Assembly: GCF_002150505.1 (NCBI RefSeq)
Contig: NZ_MSSV01000001.1
Location: forward strand, 310,001 to 374,000
Source of the DNA: Algoriphagus ratkowskyi
GTDB taxonomy: Bacteria; Bacteroidota; Bacteroidia; Cytophagales; Cyclobacteriaceae
DNA length: 64,000 bases
Direction of reading: 5' to 3'
Made by a program: the position numbers and the translations under genes. Positions 34,626-43,136 of this stretch are shown piece by piece. Each line of letters opens with the position of its first letter. Position 1 is the first letter of the stretch. Below the pieces are notes generated by a model. The model was not told the origin of the DNA and searched no databases. It was given only the letters and a program-made list of their open reading frames with translations.

Positions 34626-35822
34626 ATGTACGATCAATTCAAATCCAAATTACAAGAGGAACTAAAAGGAATAGAAGAAGCCGGGCTTTTCAAAAAGGAA
34701 CGCGTCATTACTTCTCCTCAAGCAGCACAAATCACGATTGCAGGTGGTCAGAAGGTATTGAACTTCTGTGCAAACAATTACTTAGGACTTTCCTCGCACC
34801 CAAGAGTGATAGAAGCAGCTAAGTCAGCGATTGATTCTCATGGTTTTGGAATGTCATCTGTACGATTTATTTGCGGTACTCAGGATATTCACAAGGAATT
34901 GGAAAGGAAGATTTCAGAATATTTAGGCACTGAAGACACGATACTTTATGCTGCAGCTTTTGATGCAAATGGGGGAGTGTTTGAGCCTCTTTTAGGAGCC
35001 GAAGATGCGATTATCTCTGATGCTTTAAACCATGCATCCATTATCGATGGTGTTCGGCTTTGCAAAGCCATGCGTTTCCGATACGAGCATAATAATATGG
35101 AGGATTTGGAAACTCAGTTGAAAGACGCAATTGCTAAAGGAGCAAAGCAGAAAATTATTGTGACTGATGGTGTTTTCTCAATGGATGGCACCATTGCACA
35201 ATTGGACAAAATTGTAGAACTAGCTGAAAAATACGAAGCATTAGTGATGACAGATGAGTGTCATTCTACTGGTTTCATGGGTAAAACTGGACGTGGTGTT
35301 CACGAGCATTGCAATGTGATGGGTAAGATTGATATCATCACGGGTACGCTAGGTAAAGCATTAGGTGGTGCTTCTGGAGGATTTACTTCAGGTAGAAAAG
35401 AGATAGTAGAATTGCTTCGTCAGCGGTCTAGACCCTATTTATTCTCTAATACCTTGGCTCCTTCGATCACTGGTGCTTCAATAGCAGTTTTTGATTTGTT
35501 GTCTGAGACGACAGAATTGAGAGATAAGCTGGAAGAGAATACCAAGTATTTCCGTGAGAAGATTACTGCAGCTGGATTTGACATCAAGCCTGGAGAGCAC
35601 CCGATTGTTCCGATAATGCTTTATGATGCTGTGCTATCTCAGAAAATGGCTGAGAAAGTTTTGGAGAAAGGTATTTATGTGATTGGTTTCTACTTCCCAG
35701 TGGTACCAAAAGGACAAGCAAGAATTCGGGTACAGATATCAGCTGGTCATGATCGTGCACATTTGGATCAAGCAATTGCTGCTTTCACTGAAGTTGGAAA
35801 AGAGTTGGGGGTGATTGATTGA
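34626..35822 (+). CDS. kbl: Glycine C-acetyltransferase / 2-amino-3-ketobutyrate CoA ligase (Kbl)
   Basis: 398 residues, PLP alpha-oxoamine synthase family. Blocks: [68 protein letters not shown] and the PLP lysine in [14 protein letters not shown]. It cleaves 2-amino-3-oxobutanoate with CoA to glycine and acetyl-CoA. It is divergent from tdh with a 156-base shared regulatory gap, so the two probably share control. A strong terminator follows. Confidence 0.96.
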   Translation: MYDQFKSKLQEELKGIEEAGLFKKERVITSPQAAQITIAGGQKVLNFCANNYLGLSSHPRVIEAAKSAIDSHGFGMSSVRFICGTQDIHKELERKISEYLGTEDTILYAAAFDANGGVFEPLLGAEDAIISDALNHASIIDGVRLCKAMRFRYEHNNMEDLETQLKDAIAKGAKQKIIVTDGVFSMDGTIAQLDKIVELAEKYEALVMTDECHSTGFMGKTGRGVHEHCNVMGKIDIITGTLGKALGGASGGFTSGRKEIVELLRQRSRPYLFSNTLAPSITGASIAVFDLLSETTELRDKLEENTKYFREKITAAGFDIKPGEHPIVPIMLYDAVLSQKMAEKVLEKGIYVIGFYFPVVPKGQARIRVQISAGHDRAHLDQAIAAFTEVGKELGVID

Positions 35823-35871
35823 GAAGTAAATTAATTTTTAAGTAATGAAGCTATTTCTTATATATAACAAT

Positions 35872-35904
35872 GCCGGAATTCAAATACAGAATTCCGGCTT
35901 TTTT
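35872..35904 (+). terminator. Intrinsic terminator of kbl
   Basis: GCCGGAATTC (35872-35881) pairs perfectly with GAATTCCGGC (35889-35898) over a seven-base loop, followed by six T. It lies 50 bases after the kbl stop. Confidence 0.88.
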
Positions 35905-35982
35905 GATTGTTAATCAAATTATAGTGCAGGGACCTAGTTAATTGAGCCTTGATAATAAAGTTTGTTAGGTGATTATTGACGG

Positions 35983-36708
35983 TTACCTAACAGTCACATG
36001 ATAACAACTCTGGTTCCTTTCTTTTATGAAGAGAATTTTATCTGATTTTTGATATTCATCTAGAATCATTTCAAGCTTTTTTTGTGCGTCTCTATTGCCA
36101 CCTTTTTTTCCATTAAATCTAATATAGGAGATATCAAATGAGACTCCATAGGAATGGGAGCTTTCACCAGAAGTTGCATTTCTATTACGTTTTCTGAGAC
36201 TTTGCTGCTGCTCAGGAGTCCGGGTAACTGATGTGATTGTAAAGAAACTTTCAGTATCTGTTAACATCTGAAAGGCTTGTCCAAGTTCTTCAAGTACTAT
36301 TTTAGAATAGGGAGTAATGTACGGATGGCTATGTGTCAATTTCATTACATCGTATCCGGCTCCCTGACTTACTAGCACTAACTTATTCTCTTTGATAAGA
36401 CTCTCAAAATGACTTTCACTCGATATTAAACCTATTCCATTACTTTCTCCTGCAAACAAATGTTTGTCATATTCTTTGGTGATAATTCCTTCAGGAATAG
36501 GTAGTATAACTCTAGGAGCAGGTAGTTCAAGTTTTACAGGTGGGACTTCTCTATCGACTGGTATTGCTGTTTCTGTGTTGCTGGTTAAGCTAGAATATGT
36601 GTTTTTCAACTGTTGCTTCAACTCGGGCATGTAGGACTGCGTTGCCAATGCGCCTGCTGAAAAAAGTATGAATATTGAGGCAAGTTGTATGAAAGGGGGT
36701 TTTTTCAT
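35983..36708 (-). CDS. DUF5715/M15-like peptidase family protein, exported
   Basis: 241 residues with an N-terminal hydrophobic segment (about 8-25). The C-terminal half resembles VanY-type D-alanyl-D-alanine carboxypeptidases: SVTRTPEQQQSLRKRN, then SHSYGVSFDIS (His and Asp zinc ligands) and CYHVTV (third His). It probably cuts the stem peptide of peptidoglycan in the periplasm. DUF5715 is the name I recall for this group. A single gene facing the kbl terminator. Confidence 0.75.
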   Translation of the reverse strand: MKKPPFIQLASIFILFSAGALATQSYMPELKQQLKNTYSSLTSNTETAIPVDREVPPVKLELPAPRVILPIPEGIITKEYDKHLFAGESNGIGLISSESHFESLIKENKLVLVSQGAGYDVMKLTHSHPYITPYSKIVLEELGQAFQMLTDTESFFTITSVTRTPEQQQSLRKRNRNATSGESSHSYGVSFDISYIRFNGKKGGNRDAQKKLEMILDEYQKSDKILFIKERNQSCYHVTVR

Positions 36709-36959
36709 AGGTAAAGGATACTTTATTTTTTTATTTTTTCTGAGAAGCTTGGTTTGGGCGTAGCAAAGATTAATCCATAGTTCTTTCTAAGAGTAAAACT
36801 GACTTCAATTTATAGATTAGTCAACTTGCTATTTGGGTGAAACAAATCTCAGATGAAATTTTTTCTTTAGGCTGCTAGGCTTATAAACGGTAGTTTAAGG
36901 AGAATAGTACAGGCTGACATCAAAAATACATGCTAGTCTTAAAAAATTTTAGTAGTTCA

Positions 36960-36988
36960 ATTTATTTTTAGAATTCTTAAAAATAAAT
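36960..36988. repeat. AT-only hairpin
   Basis: ATTTATTTTTA (36960-36970) and TAAAAATAAAT (36978-36988) are perfect reverse complements around a seven-base loop. AT-rich DNA produces such dyads by chance, so the weight is low. Confidence 0.35.
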
Positions 36989-37231
36989 AAGAAAATGGAT
37001 TGCAAAGCGTCAGGTCCAGAATTTAAAGCGACTCGATTTAAGAAGAGCTTTTAGCAAGATTAATAAGCAGAATCTGCTTTAGTTAATTAGAAAAATGTTC
37101 AACGAATGAAAAATTCTGAAGCAATACCGCTGAAGAATACGATCCTATAATTGTTCAGTTCTTTAGGCTTAGCCCAGATGTCGTAAGTCAAAAATTACAA
37201 AATAGATGGAGTAAGTAAACTAGGCCAGGAT

Positions 37232-37483
37232 TTGTTCAACTTCATCTTACAAGGTCTATTTGTTAATATTAATCTCACACTCATCAACATGGGCGGCAGC
37301 TTTATGGTAATTTCTGGGAAAGGAGATATCCAGCCTAGTTATTTGGAGAATGGGTTATATTTTCTGCTTAGGCTTGTAGCAAATCTGTATTTACTTGTCG
37401 TTGCTATGATTTCTTGGAATATATATCGTATCAATAAATGCTTGCCACTGAAATACGCTCTAAAGATTAACTTTTTGAAATAA
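37232..37483 (+). CDS. Possible small membrane protein or gene remnant
   Basis: An 83-codon frame whose second half (SYLENGLYFLLRLVANLYLLVVAMISWNIYRINKC split around residues 40-68) contains one plausible membrane helix. The first 20 residues are hydrophobic but not signal-like, and the frame lies in decayed-looking AT-rich DNA. It ends right before the CdaA terminator on the other strand. No family is recognised; it may be the 3' part of a lost gene. Confidence 0.25.
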   Translation: MFNFILQGLFVNINLTLINMGGSFMVISGKGDIQPSYLENGLYFLLRLVANLYLLVVAMISWNIYRINKCLPLKYALKINFLK

Positions 37484-37513
37484 AAAAAACGGTAAATGGG
37501 AGCTTGCCGTTTT
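37482..37513 (-). terminator. Intrinsic terminator of cdaA
   Basis: On the minus strand AAAACGG (37507-37513) pairs with CCGTTTT (37486-37492) around a 14-base loop, followed by a T run (complement of the A run at 37482-37489). It lies directly after the cdaA stop. Confidence 0.7.
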
Positions 37514-38395
37514 CTATGTGGATGTCCTACTCGTCATGGCGAGTTTCCTTCGTTTTTTCGATTCGTATTCTTCAATGTCCTCGAATCGAGTATCTACATC
37601 GAGGTTATTTAAATAATCATTAATTAATTCTCTGATTTCTTGGAAGGACATATTATGAATTATCTTACCATTTTTTGACATAGACAACTGCCCAGTTTCT
37701 TCTGAAACTATCAGTACTATCGCATCAGTGGTCTCTGACATTCCTATTGCAGCCCGGTGACGCAGGCCAAACTGAGCAGGGACTTCACGTTCAGTAACTG
37801 GCAGGATGCAACGAGCGGCTTTGATTTTACCGTTATGGATGATTACAGCGCCGTCATGGAGTGGGCTATATTTGTTGAAGATCGAAATAAGTAATCTTTT
37901 CGATAGTTCTGCATCGAGAATATCTCCACTTTCAGCATAGAACTTTAGTTCAGTGCTTTTAGAAATCACCATCAAAGCTCCTGTATTACTACCAGCAAGT
38001 GTTTTGGACGCATCAATGATAGGACTGATATTGAAGAGTGAATTGTCTTTTTTTCTCCAAAAGAAAAGCATGTCTTTCCATACATTGTCGTCCGAAAGGA
38101 GAGAAGATCGTCCGATTAGCAATAGGAATTTCCTGATTTCTGGCGCGAAAATAATGATGGCAGCTATCACCCCAACTCCCATAAACTGACCTAAGATGGC
38201 CGTAAGTAACTCCATACGAAGTGCCCGAACTAGTAGATAGATCAGGTAAATAGATAGGAATCCGAGAAAGATTTTGATTGCAACACTACCTTTCAGCAGC
38301 TTATATACTTGATATAATAGGGCCGCAACCAAAGCTATATCGATGATATTAACGATGGAGATATCTAAAAATCCTATTTTGAAAAGTAATGTCAA
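37514..38395 (-). CDS. cdaA: Diadenylate cyclase CdaA (DisA-N domain)
   Basis: 293 residues. Three N-terminal membrane helices (about 12-35, 40-58, 66-84) lead to the diadenylate cyclase domain with the two signature motifs DGA at 181-183 and RHR at 212-214. It makes cyclic di-AMP from two ATP at the inner membrane. The start overlaps the folP stop by four bases, the usual folP-cdaA order in Bacteroidota, so expression is likely coupled. No glmM/cdaR gene is adjacent, unlike Firmicutes. Confidence 0.95.
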   Translation of the reverse strand: MTLLFKIGFLDISIVNIIDIALVAALLYQVYKLLKGSVAIKIFLGFLSIYLIYLLVRALRMELLTAILGQFMGVGVIAAIIIFAPEIRKFLLLIGRSSLLSDDNVWKDMLFFWRKKDNSLFNISPIIDASKTLAGSNTGALMVISKSTELKFYAESGDILDAELSKRLLISIFNKYSPLHDGAVIIHNGKIKAARCILPVTEREVPAQFGLRHRAAIGMSETTDAIVLIVSEETGQLSMSKNGKIIHNMSFQEIRELINDYLNNLDVDTRFEDIEEYESKKRRKLAMTSRTST

Positions 38396-39276
38396 GGGTA
38401 TAAAGTGTTGAATAATTTTAAGGTTTCGTTTGCTTCTTTAACGTCATGAATTCTCAGGATGTTTGCACCATGACATAAAGCAAACATGTTTAATGCAGTT
38501 GTTCCATTTAGTGCTCGACCGGCCTCAACATCCAAAGCTTTTGAAATCATCGATTTTCTCGATATTCCCACAAGTATAGGGAGGGAAAGAGTTTGGAATT
38601 GATGAAGATTTCGGAGTAAGTAATAGTTCTGTTCGAGAGTTTTTGCAAATCCAAATCCAGGATCAATTATTACATCTTTGATGCCAGACTTTCTAAATTG
38701 TTCCAGTTTTTCAGCGAAATAATACAATATTTCTATTAAAATATCTGAATAATTCGACTTTTTCTGCATGTTTTGAGGATTTCCTTTCATATGCATTGCA
38801 ATATAAGGGACTTGAAGCCTAGCTACAGTCGAGATCATATCTTGATCCAAGTCTCCTGCCGAAATATCATTTATGATGTGTGCTCCGGATCGGATTGCTT
38901 CTTCTGCGACCTTTGCGCGAAAAGTGTCAATTGAAATTAAGATGTCCGGGTAAGTAGCAGTGATCCAACTTACCGCTGGTATAACTCTGTCGAGTTCCTC
39001 TTGTAAACTAACATCTGAAGCACCTGGTCTTGAGCTGTATCCCCCAAGATCAAGTATACTAGCGCCGTTAGTAATATGGGATTTGACTAAAGCTGCTACT
39101 TTTTCTAGTGATTTCTCAGTTCTGCTCCCCTCAAAAAATGAATCTGGAGTTAAATTTACTATTCCCATCAGCTGAGGTTTGTTCCAGCTGATTAGCCTTC
39201 CATCGATTTGAAGGGTGTTTTTATGGGGAAATGATTTATCTTCGATTTTGGAAGAATTACCCGGATGAGGAAACAT
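38392..39276 (-). CDS. folP: Dihydropteroate synthase (FolP)
   Basis: 294 residues. Pterin-binding TIM barrel with MGIVNLTPDSFFEG, ILDLGGYSSRPGA, ISIDTFRAKVAEEA, HIINDISAGD, IAMHMKG, IDPGFGFAKTLEQN, LVGISRKSMI and a final RIHDVKEA. It joins 6-hydroxymethyl-dihydropterin pyrophosphate to p-aminobenzoate. The first 30 residues extend beyond the usual core. It is translationally coupled (ATGA) with cdaA and divergent from the DUF1599 gene across 14 bases. Confidence 0.95.
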   Translation of the reverse strand: MFPHPGNSSKIEDKSFPHKNTLQIDGRLISWNKPQLMGIVNLTPDSFFEGSRTEKSLEKVAALVKSHITNGASILDLGGYSSRPGASDVSLQEELDRVIPAVSWITATYPDILISIDTFRAKVAEEAIRSGAHIINDISAGDLDQDMISTVARLQVPYIAMHMKGNPQNMQKKSNYSDILIEILYYFAEKLEQFRKSGIKDVIIDPGFGFAKTLEQNYYLLRNLHQFQTLSLPILVGISRKSMISKALDVEAGRALNGTTALNMFALCHGANILRIHDVKEANETLKLFNTLYP

Positions 39277-39290
39277 TAAATTAAAAGACT

Positions 39291-39836
39291 TTGGAGACGC
39301 AAACGAGTAACGAATATAAGGAAGTTATTAGCCGTTGTAAAGAACTATTTCGTAAGAAGACTATAGATTATGGTACAGCATGGAGGATTTTTCGCTTACC
39401 ATCTATTACAGACCAGATTTTCATTAAAGCACAACGCATTCGATCTATTCAAGAAAAAGGTAATCAAAGAGTAAATGACCCGATTGAGGATGATTTTGTT
39501 GGAATTATTAATTATTGTCTAATTGCGTTGCTCCAAATAAGCTATCTAAAAGATGAGCGCATGGATATTCCTTTTGACGAATTGGAGCCTGCTTACGATC
39601 ATTGGGTGAATGAAACTCGCGGTCTTTTGGAAAATAAAAATCACGATTATGGAGAAGCATGGCGTGAAATGCGGGTGAGTTCCATGACTGATATTATCTT
39701 AATGAAATTGCTTCGCACAAAGCAAATTGAGGACAATCAAGGCCTAACCTTGGTGTCTGAGGGTATCGAGGCGAATTATCAAGATATGATCAATTACGCA
39801 GTATTTTGTTTAATTAAATTAGAATATAATGTTTAA
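39291..39836 (+). CDS. DUF1599 protein with two tandem all-alpha units
   Basis: 181 residues. The start codon is TTG at 39291, because an in-frame TAA lies three codons upstream and no ATG occurs before residue about 92. The protein is an internal duplication: unit 1 has KKTIDYGTAWRIFRLPSITD and IINYCLIALLQISY; unit 2 has NKNHDYGEAWREMRVSSMTD and MINYAVFCLIKLEY. The fold recalls all-alpha NTP pyrophosphatases, but no function is known. It overlaps the DoxX-like gene by eight bases. Confidence 0.82.
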   Translation: METQTSNEYKEVISRCKELFRKKTIDYGTAWRIFRLPSITDQIFIKAQRIRSIQEKGNQRVNDPIEDDFVGIINYCLIALLQISYLKDERMDIPFDELEPAYDHWVNETRGLLENKNHDYGEAWREMRVSSMTDIILMKLLRTKQIEDNQGLTLVSEGIEANYQDMINYAVFCLIKLEYNV

Positions 39837-40929
39837 GCAGGGGTTTTTGTGGGTGATCAGATTTATAGTCGGTGGCCTTTTTATTTTTTCAGGACTTATT
39901 AAAGTCAATGATCCTGTGGGAACGGCCATTAAGTTGGAAGAGTATTTCGACGTGTTTGCAAATGATATCGCGGGCTTTTTTATCTATTTAAAGCCTTTTG
40001 CATTAGAGCTTGGGATATTTCTTGTGGTTGTAGAAGTAGTTCTTGGAGTGATGTTGATTTTGGGAGTGAAGAGCCGTTTTACTGTATGGGCGCTTACTTT
40101 GATGATTTTATTTTTCACTTTTCTCACATTCTATTCTGCTTATTTTAATAAAGTAACGGATTGCGGATGTTTTGGAGATGCGATAAAACTGACCCCATGG
40201 CAATCGTTTTACAAAGACTTAATTCTATTGGTTTTAATTTCAATACTCTTATTGTTTCAAATAGATTTGCCTAAGACTTCTCCAAAATGGGCCAAAGTGG
40301 TTACTATAGCCTCTATAGTGTTGTCATTTGTAATTGCCATTTTGGCTGTAAGAAACCTTCCATTCATTGACTTTAGAGCATATAAAGTGGGGGTGAATAT
40401 TCCTCAAAATATGCAGCCTTCTGCGCAATTGCAATATTCTTATGTGATGAAAAAAGATGGAGAATTAGTAACCTATGATCAGTACCCATCAGATGAGAGT
40501 TTAGAGTTTGTCGAAATGAAATTGTTAAACCCTGATGCTCTGCCAAAGATTTCTGATTTCGCCGTCTGGAATGAGGATGGGGATTTTTCTGAGGAAATTT
40601 TCACCGGGAATAAAGTACTAATCTTGGTAAATAGCATAGTGAAAATCAACAAATCAAATCTTGATCACATTGACCAACTGGTTAAGTCGCTTACAGGATC
40701 ACCTGTTCAGCCTGTTTTCGTAGCAGCAGCTTCGCAGGAAGAGATTGATAATTTCGTCACCGCCAGAGGATGGGATGTGCTAACACTTCAAGCGGATGCG
40801 ACTGTAGTGAAAACGATTATTCGTGCAAATCCCGGAATACTGGTTTTAAAGGAGGGAGAAATTTTAGCAAAGTATCATCACAATAATACCCCCGAAGCAG
40901 GGGCTATACTAGACCTCTTCATGAAATAG
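39829..40929 (+). CDS. DoxX/MauE-like membrane protein with C-terminal thioredoxin-like domain (BT_3928 family)
   Basis: 366 residues. Four membrane segments in the first half (about 5-22, 48-75, 78-100, 118-140 and 155-175) with FIFSGLIKVNDPVGTA and TDCGCFGDAIKLTPWQSF typical of DoxX/MauE proteins. The C-terminal third (about 245-366) resembles a thioredoxin fold without a CxxC pair. The likely role is membrane redox or disulfide handling. It sits between DUF1599 and aroK with short spacing, so it is probably one operon. Confidence 0.82.
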   Translation: MFKQGFLWVIRFIVGGLFIFSGLIKVNDPVGTAIKLEEYFDVFANDIAGFFIYLKPFALELGIFLVVVEVVLGVMLILGVKSRFTVWALTLMILFFTFLTFYSAYFNKVTDCGCFGDAIKLTPWQSFYKDLILLVLISILLLFQIDLPKTSPKWAKVVTIASIVLSFVIAILAVRNLPFIDFRAYKVGVNIPQNMQPSAQLQYSYVMKKDGELVTYDQYPSDESLEFVEMKLLNPDALPKISDFAVWNEDGDFSEEIFTGNKVLILVNSIVKINKSNLDHIDQLVKSLTGSPVQPVFVAAASQEEIDNFVTARGWDVLTLQADATVVKTIIRANPGILVLKEGEILAKYHHNNTPEAGAILDLFMK

Positions 40930-40932
40930 GGT

Positions 40933-41463
40933 ATGGGTAAGGAATTGAAAATTGTCTTAGTAGGTTTGCCTGGTTCTGGTAAAAGCACTTTTGGGAGACA
41001 GTTGGCGGCTGTTCTCAAATTCCCTTATTATGATTTAGACCACCTGATAGAAAATCGGTTTGCGATGAAGATAACTGATATATTCTCCCAACATGGAGAA
41101 GGGAAATTCAGAGATTGGGAAACTGACGAACTCAAGTCGTTTTTAAATCGAGAAGGTTCATATGTGCTAGCTTCTGGCGGAGGCTGTCCATGCTTTAACG
41201 ATAACATGGATTTAATCAATGAAAAAGCGGTGTCAGTGTATTTGGATGTTCCGCTAGAAGAGATCTCTGTCAGGTTAGGTTTGTCCAAAGCTCACAATAG
41301 ACCAATGTTTTCAGGACTTGACCAGGGAGAGATTACACTAAAATTAAAAAGTTTGCTGGTTTTGAGAGATTACTTTTATAGGCAAGCAAAAATAAAACTC
41401 AGCGGAGAAGACTTCTCCGCTGAGTTATTAGTTTCTGAGTTGATTCGCTTGATCAAAAACTAA
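40933..41463 (+). CDS. aroK: Shikimate kinase (AroK)
   Basis: 176 residues, P-loop GLPGSGKST at 11-19. Shikimate-binding residues occur in YDLDHLIENR (Asp), FRDWETDEL (Arg, Glu) and ASGGGCPCF (GGG). It phosphorylates shikimate in aromatic amino acid synthesis. It starts three bases after the DoxX-like gene. Its 3' end contains a 31-base palindrome (41396-41426), which on the other strand looks like the terminator of the converging FadL-type gene. The last 11 bases overlap that gene. Confidence 0.95.
   Translation: MGKELKIVLVGLPGSGKSTFGRQLAAVLKFPYYDLDHLIENRFAMKITDIFSQHGEGKFRDWETDELKSFLNREGSYVLASGGGCPCFNDNMDLINEKAVSVYLDVPLEEISVRLGLSKAHNRPMFSGLDQGEITLKLKSLLVLRDYFYRQAKIKLSGEDFSAELLVSELIRLIKN
41385..41426 (-). 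terminator. Terminator of the FadL-family gene lying inside aroK
   Basis: On the minus strand AACTCAGCGGAGAAG and CTTCTCCGCTGAGTT form a perfect 15-base stem with a one-base centre (41396-41426), followed by TTATTTTTG. It lies about 27 bases after the stop of the 41453-42958 gene and wholly within the aroK coding region, where it encodes residues around LSGEDFSAELL. Confidence 0.75.
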
Positions 41464-42958
41464 GTCCAAGAGTAAGCACTCCATTTAACTGATTGTTTTT
41501 AATTTCAGTCAACGGACCGGTATTGTTTCCCTGTGTATCCAAAACTTGGTAGCTGCTGTAAAGGGTATTAAACTTTGAGTTTACTAAAGCAAAATCAACT
41601 GAGAGCTTTTTTATTTTCACACCTAATCCTCCACTGATTTGCTGGGTACTTCTGTCATAGTCAGAACCTAAAACTGGATCTCCATAGTAACCATATCCAC
41701 CTCTGAATCTGAAATTGCTAAATTTATATTCTGCGCCAAATCGAAAGTTTATAGTGCTGCCATATACTTTTTTGATTTCCAAATTGTCAGGTCCTTCATC
41801 AAAATCATTTGAGTTAATCCTTGCGGCACTGTAATCTACCCAGTCCACATCAGCTGAAAGGAAACCGTTTTTCCCCAAAAATACGGTGGCTCCACCACCA
41901 ATTTTAAGTGGAGTATTCAAATTGTACGAGCTTATTATAATGTCTGAAAAATCTTCTACTTTCCCTAATATTATGTCTTCTGGTTTGTAATCGAAATTAT
42001 CGTAATTAGCAACCATACTTGAACTGTACTCTTCATTTAATACATGCCAAGTTGGAGTTTGCAAAGTAAATCCTAGGTTAAGGTAGTCTATAGGCTTATA
42101 GATTAAGCCAAGATTAAGATTTATACCACCTCCATTGATGAATAAATTTTCTTGAAGATTTGTGTTAATAAGTGGACCTTCAGAGAATTCCTCATTGTAA
42201 ATTTTTCTAGAATTAAAATTCAGTGATCGAATCCCAATTGAGCCACCGATGAAAAGTTTATATTTGAAATTAGCTCCATACGCAAAAGTGATTTGACTTG
42301 AACTTCCTTCTTGAATAATGTTTTCATCTTGGAAAGGTGCGATGAAGCCATTAATAGGTAGATACTCACCTATAATAGCATTTCCATCACTATCCAATCT
42401 TGGATTAATTTGGTAGGTGTTATATGCCATACCAGTTATGCCAAAACTAGCAACTTGATTTTCAGAGAATCCATTTGCATCCTGTAAGTAAAAATCTATG
42501 ATGGAGGTTTCTCCTGGCTGGTCCGAATAAAAGCCATATTCACTATTAAAATTAGCTATCCTCTGAATACTGACACCAAAAGCACCTCCTTTAAAAGATC
42601 CTCTATCTAATTCACCTTTAGGGCGTGCCATTACAATACTAATGTTTGGCAAAGAGAAATTTGTAGTATTATAGCTTTTACTCTGCCCCATATAATTTGT
42701 CTCTACTCCCCAATCCGTATACCCAAGTGTAGCGCTCGCCTCTGAAGATCTGAAGAAACCTAAACCTGCTGGATTGCCTGCTATATTAGAAACATCACCA
42801 CCTAACGACCATTGCGTGCCACCTACCCCTATTATTCGGGCAGAACCTGCAGGTTTTACTTGACTGAAGCGATAAGCATCTTCATAGTAGCCACTTTGGG
42901 CCATTAGTGTAGACGTAGATAGTAGACAAAGGGATAAAACCAGAATGGATATTCTCAT
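41453..42958 (-). CDS. OmpP1/FadL/TodX-family outer-membrane transporter
   Basis: 501 residues with a signal peptide ending LMAQ (about residue 20). The mature N-terminus shows the family hallmark: GSARIIGVGGTQWSLGGDVSNIAGNPAGLGFFRSSE. Numerous amphipathic strands follow and the protein ends LTLGLSF with a terminal phenylalanine for barrel insertion. FadL-type proteins move hydrophobic compounds across the outer membrane; the ligand is unknown. It converges with aroK, overlapping by 11 bases, and uses a terminator inside aroK. Confidence 0.85.
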   Translation of the reverse strand: MRISILVLSLCLLSTSTLMAQSGYYEDAYRFSQVKPAGSARIIGVGGTQWSLGGDVSNIAGNPAGLGFFRSSEASATLGYTDWGVETNYMGQSKSYNTTNFSLPNISIVMARPKGELDRGSFKGGAFGVSIQRIANFNSEYGFYSDQPGETSIIDFYLQDANGFSENQVASFGITGMAYNTYQINPRLDSDGNAIIGEYLPINGFIAPFQDENIIQEGSSSQITFAYGANFKYKLFIGGSIGIRSLNFNSRKIYNEEFSEGPLINTNLQENLFINGGGINLNLGLIYKPIDYLNLGFTLQTPTWHVLNEEYSSSMVANYDNFDYKPEDIILGKVEDFSDIIISSYNLNTPLKIGGGATVFLGKNGFLSADVDWVDYSAARINSNDFDEGPDNLEIKKVYGSTINFRFGAEYKFSNFRFRGGYGYYGDPVLGSDYDRSTQQISGGLGVKIKKLSVDFALVNSKFNTLYSSYQVLDTQGNNTGPLTEIKNNQLNGVLTLGLSF

Positions 42959-43080
42959 TTAGATTGTATTTGGATATAGTAAATAAACGTAGTGAGTTGA
43001 TGAAAATGTTTCTTTAAGTCCATATTCTTGCTAGAAAATTCTCAAATTATTTAAGAATCAATCTTTACGCAAGAATAGGT

Positions 43081-43122
43081 ATCAACAAATAAGGCAGTGA
43101 ACTCACTGCCTTATTTGTTGAT
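43081..43122 (-). terminator. Long perfect hairpin after the low-complexity lipoprotein gene
   Basis: ATCAACAAATAAGGCAGTG (43081-43099) pairs perfectly with 43104-43122 over a four-base loop (19-base stem). It lies 15 bases downstream of the stop at 43137 on the minus strand. The stem itself is U-rich on its 3' arm. The arms resemble the terminator hairpin at 13203-13243 (both contain CAACAAAT). Confidence 0.7.
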
Positions 43123-43136
43123 AATGAAATCATTGA

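Larger units (their letters stand above)
36709..37513. other. Long AT-rich intergenic region with possible gene remnants
   Basis: The largest non-coding gap (805 bases). It contains a perfect AT-only hairpin at 36960-36988, a short open frame around 37100-37210 ending FRLSPDVVSQKLQNRWSK with a stop, and a longer frame at 37232-37483 with a possible membrane segment. None is convincing as an intact gene. The CdaA terminator lies at its right end. Confidence 0.45.
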
